35,475 nt of DNA from NCBI GenBank assembly GCA_934193545.1, contig CAKPVL010000015.1:1-35475 (forward strand), given 5' to 3'. Source of the DNA: an uncultured Granulicatella sp. (GTDB lineage: Bacteria > Bacillota > Bacilli > Lactobacillales > Aerococcaceae). Both the position numbers and the translations under genes were made by a program. Under the pieces are notes generated by a model. It searched no databases. It saw nothing but the letters and a program-made list of their open reading frames with translations, and had not been told where the DNA came from. Each line of letters starts with the position of its first letter. The stretch's first letter is position 1. Below, in pieces: positions 33,597-35,475 of this stretch.

Positions 33597-35057
33597 ATGG
33601 CATTTATTAGTTCGATTCTTTATATCATCATTTTACTCAATACCATTGCTGCAATCATCACGGTGTTTCGTGAGCCTCGTGAAATTGCTGCGACATGGGG
33701 ATGGCTGATCGTCCTTGTGATGCTTCCAGTCATCGGATTTATTATTTACTTCTTCTTTGGACGACGCATCCGTAAAAAACGCATTTTTAATTTGCGCGCT
33801 CAAGAAACAGTCGGCCTGCAAGAATTAGTCGAGCAGCAGCAACGAGACTTGGCCTATACGAAGGAAAAAATCGGACCTGCGAAATTCCGCTTTAAGAACC
33901 CGTACCAAGAAGAACTGGCATCCTTCTTCCTTGAAGCCGATGATGCGATTATTACCGAGAATAATGATGTAGAGATTTTTGTGGACGGACAAGAGAAGTT
34001 TGACTGTCTAAAAGAAGATATCAGAAACGCTAAACATCATATTCACTTGCTCTATTACATCTTCAAGCAAGATGAAATTGGCGAAGAAATCATGCAACTC
34101 TTAATCGATAAGGCGCAAGAGGGCGTCGAAGTGCTTGTCATTTATGATGCCCTAGGGTCACGTAAGACACGCAATTCATTTTGGAATAAGCTGCATGAAG
34201 CAGGCGGTCAGTCTGTTGCCTTCTTCGGGTACACACTTGGATTTATCAACTGGCGTATTAACTACCGTAACCACCGTAAGATTGTGGTCATTGACGGTGA
34301 AATCGGCTATATTGGCGGCTTTAATGTCGGTGATGAATATTTAGGCAAAGGCCCACTTGGCGCTTGGCGTGACACGCATATTCGCATTGCCGGAGATGCG
34401 GTCTATTCATTGCAATCGCGATTCTTAGTCGATTGGAATGCCGCGGTTAAAGAGGAAAAAAGACGTGAATTTATTCCGGAGTATTTTCCGTTAACTGAAA
34501 CCAAGGGAGAAAATACGATGCAAATCGTCTCAACTGGTCCAGATAGCGATGTTCAGAAAATCAAGTTTGGCCTTGTGAAGATGATTTTAATGGCGAAGAA
34601 ATCAGTATGGATTCAAACTCCATACTTTATTCCAGATGAGAGTATTCAAGAGGCTTTAGCAATCGCTGCGATGTCTGGAGTGGATGTGCGCGTCATGATT
34701 CCATGTAAGCCGGACCATCCAGTCGTTTACCGCGCGACAGAATACTATTCGAGTCAATTGTTGAAGACAGGCGTGAAAATCTATGTGTATCAAAAAGGAT
34801 TCCTTCATGCCAAGACAATGGTCGTCGATGGCGAAATGGCAACCGTTGGGACTTCAAACTTTGATATGAGAAGTTTCCGCCTAAACTTCGAAGTGAACGC
34901 CTTTGTTTATAATGAACAGTTTGCTAAAAAAGTCGAAGAGGAATTCGTCAATGACTTGAAAAACTGTACTATCGCCAACGAAAAATACTTCGAAAAGCAA
35001 GACCGCTGGAAGAGATTTAAACAGAAGTTCTCTAGGTTGTTCGCTCCTATCTTATAG
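33597..35057 (+). CDS. cls: Cardiolipin synthase (phospholipase D family)
   Basis: The enzyme joins two phosphatidylglycerol molecules to make cardiolipin at the membrane. The 486 residues have two N-terminal membrane segments (about 3-22 and 33-52), then two phospholipase D domains with HKD motifs: NHRKIVVID (H226, K228, D233) and LHAKTMVVD (H404, K406, D411). Each is followed by the expected GGFN or GTSN. The start is ATG 33597 with AGAGGAG 5-6 bases upstream; the longer TTG reading (33582) overlaps this ribosome site. It is monocistronic between two terminators, with no promoter that I can name. Confidence 0.95.
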   Translation: MAFISSILYIIILLNTIAAIITVFREPREIAATWGWLIVLVMLPVIGFIIYFFFGRRIRKKRIFNLRAQETVGLQELVEQQQRDLAYTKEKIGPAKFRFKNPYQEELASFFLEADDAIITENNDVEIFVDGQEKFDCLKEDIRNAKHHIHLLYYIFKQDEIGEEIMQLLIDKAQEGVEVLVIYDALGSRKTRNSFWNKLHEAGGQSVAFFGYTLGFINWRINYRNHRKIVVIDGEIGYIGGFNVGDEYLGKGPLGAWRDTHIRIAGDAVYSLQSRFLVDWNAAVKEEKRREFIPEYFPLTETKGENTMQIVSTGPDSDVQKIKFGLVKMILMAKKSVWIQTPYFIPDESIQEALAIAAMSGVDVRVMIPCKPDHPVVYRATEYYSSQLLKTGVKIYVYQKGFLHAKTMVVDGEMATVGTSNFDMRSFRLNFEVNAFVYNEQFAKKVEEEFVNDLKNCTIANEKYFEKQDRWKRFKQKFSRLFAPIL

Positions 35058-35072
35058 TTATTAATTAGATTG

Positions 35073-35111
35073 AAAAATGCACTCACAATAACGTTTGTGA
35101 GTGCATTTTTT
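35073..35111 (+). terminator. Terminator of cls
   Basis: A perfect 16-bp stem (35073-35088 with 35095-35110) and a 6-base loop contain A and T tracts at the base. It could work in both directions. Confidence 0.92.
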
Positions 35112-35126
35112 ATATTGTCTTAATCG

Positions 35127-35166
35127 AAAAAGTCCAAATATGGAGATGTCCATATTTGGACTTTTT
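35127..35166. terminator. Perfect 18-bp hairpin, probably a bidirectional terminator
   Basis: 35127-35144 pairs perfectly with 35149-35166 around a GATG loop. AAAAA/TTTTT at the base allow termination on both strands. It lies between the cls terminator and that of the next minus-strand gene. Confidence 0.7.
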
Positions 35167-35187
35167 AGCCTTGAATCAATTTGATAA

Positions 35188-35215
35188 TAAAAAAACATTA
35201 CCAAATATGGTAATG
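35188..35215 (-). terminator. Terminator of the right-end minus-strand gene
   Basis: CATTACCA (35196-35203) pairs with TGGTAATG (35208-35215), loop AATA. On the minus strand a long T tract follows (complement of the A run at 35189-35195). It starts 6 bases after the stop codon. Confidence 0.82.
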
Positions 35216-35220
35216 GCGGA

Positions 35221-35475
35221 TTAATCTAACTCCATGCAAGCGACGATTTGCTCTACATTCAAGATGTGAGTGATGTTTGATCCTTGTTCTAGGAACACAA
35301 AATGATTATTCATTTGGATAGGGCTCTTAATCATACCGTTCTTTGTGAAAGTTACAAGATTCCCAGCGTTATCGTATTTCTCGAAGTGGAGTACGATTGG
35401 TTTCTTGAAGTAGAAGCTGTGGTGAATTTGTTCAACCACGTCGATCAGTGGCATTACAGTTGGTTTAAAGAACAC
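35221..35475 (-). CDS. C-terminal part of a hypothetical protein, possibly YolD-like
   Basis: The last 84 codons of a minus-strand gene are present; the frame is open to the window edge, and the GTG at the edge need not be its start. The visible part looks like alternating beta strands (PIVLHFEKYD, LVTFTKNGMIKS, HFVFLEQ, ITHILNVEQIVACM), similar in pattern to the C-terminal half of YolD-like proteins, which usually follow a Y-family DNA polymerase gene. This match is by pattern only. A terminator lies just after the stop. Confidence 0.55.
   Translation of the reverse strand: MFFKPTVMPLIDVVEQIHHSFYFKKPIVLHFEKYDNAGNLVTFTKNGMIKSPIQMNNHFVFLEQGSNITHILNVEQIVACMELD

Noticed and set aside
35133..35142. 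CCAAATATGG as a CArG box
   Set aside because: That motif binds eukaryotic MADS proteins; here it is part of bacterial hairpins.

Overview
The window is a low-GC Gram-positive chromosome segment carrying housekeeping and sugar-use genes. It has strong AAGGAGG-type ribosome sites, sufCDSUB gene order, RNase J2, PerR, a streptococcal-type sucrose phosphorylase and an ABC sugar importer without its own ATPase. These point to Lactobacillales. A Carnobacteriaceae member such as Granulicatella would fit, but that is inference. There are no rRNA or tRNA genes, insertion sequences, CRISPR arrays or prophage genes.

Layout. 1-850: a minus-strand class I glutamine-amidotransferase-like hydrolase. 1005-6140: the complete Fe-S assembly operon sufC-sufD-sufS-sufU-sufB, with a PerR-box-like site over its predicted transcription start. 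6434-8873: three tightly packed genes, namely a possible ribbon-helix-helix protein, an SPFH/stomatin-like protein and an unrecognised single-pass membrane protein with a long basic cytoplasmic tail. This is the least explained part of the window. 8991-10537: a cysteine-free uracil-DNA-glycosylase-family protein overlapping proline iminopeptidase. 10580-13651: nrdI (-), prfC (+) and a DegV protein (-), separated by bidirectional terminators. 13811-15958: a HerA-like/DUF853 ATPase and a DJ-1/PfpI protein.

16122-18183 holds perR followed by a membrane-anchored polysaccharide deacetylase (PgdA-like), preceded by a sequence matching the WalR/VicR box. rpsO follows with a possibly structured leader. 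18756-28689 is a divergent alpha-glucan island. On the minus strand lie a binding lipoprotein, two permeases and a LacI-family regulator. On the plus strand lie malQ, glgP and gtfA. Four GCAAACGTTTGC-like operators sit in the shared promoter region. The three enzymes trim, phosphorolyse and recycle glucans or sucrose, and the two phosphorylases make glucose-1-phosphate. The transporter ATPase and phosphoglucomutase must be encoded elsewhere.

28931-35057: pnp, with a long hairpin in its leader, RNase J2 (rnjB), a ThiT-like thiamine transporter S component and cardiolipin synthase. The right end has three consecutive hairpins and the 3' part of a minus-strand gene that may be YolD-like.

The strongest leads are regulatory: PerR on suf, WalR on perR-pgdA, a MalR operator cluster and the pnp leader. 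The main unexplained genes are those of the SPFH operon. All of these are read from sequence and need the searches or experiments stated.
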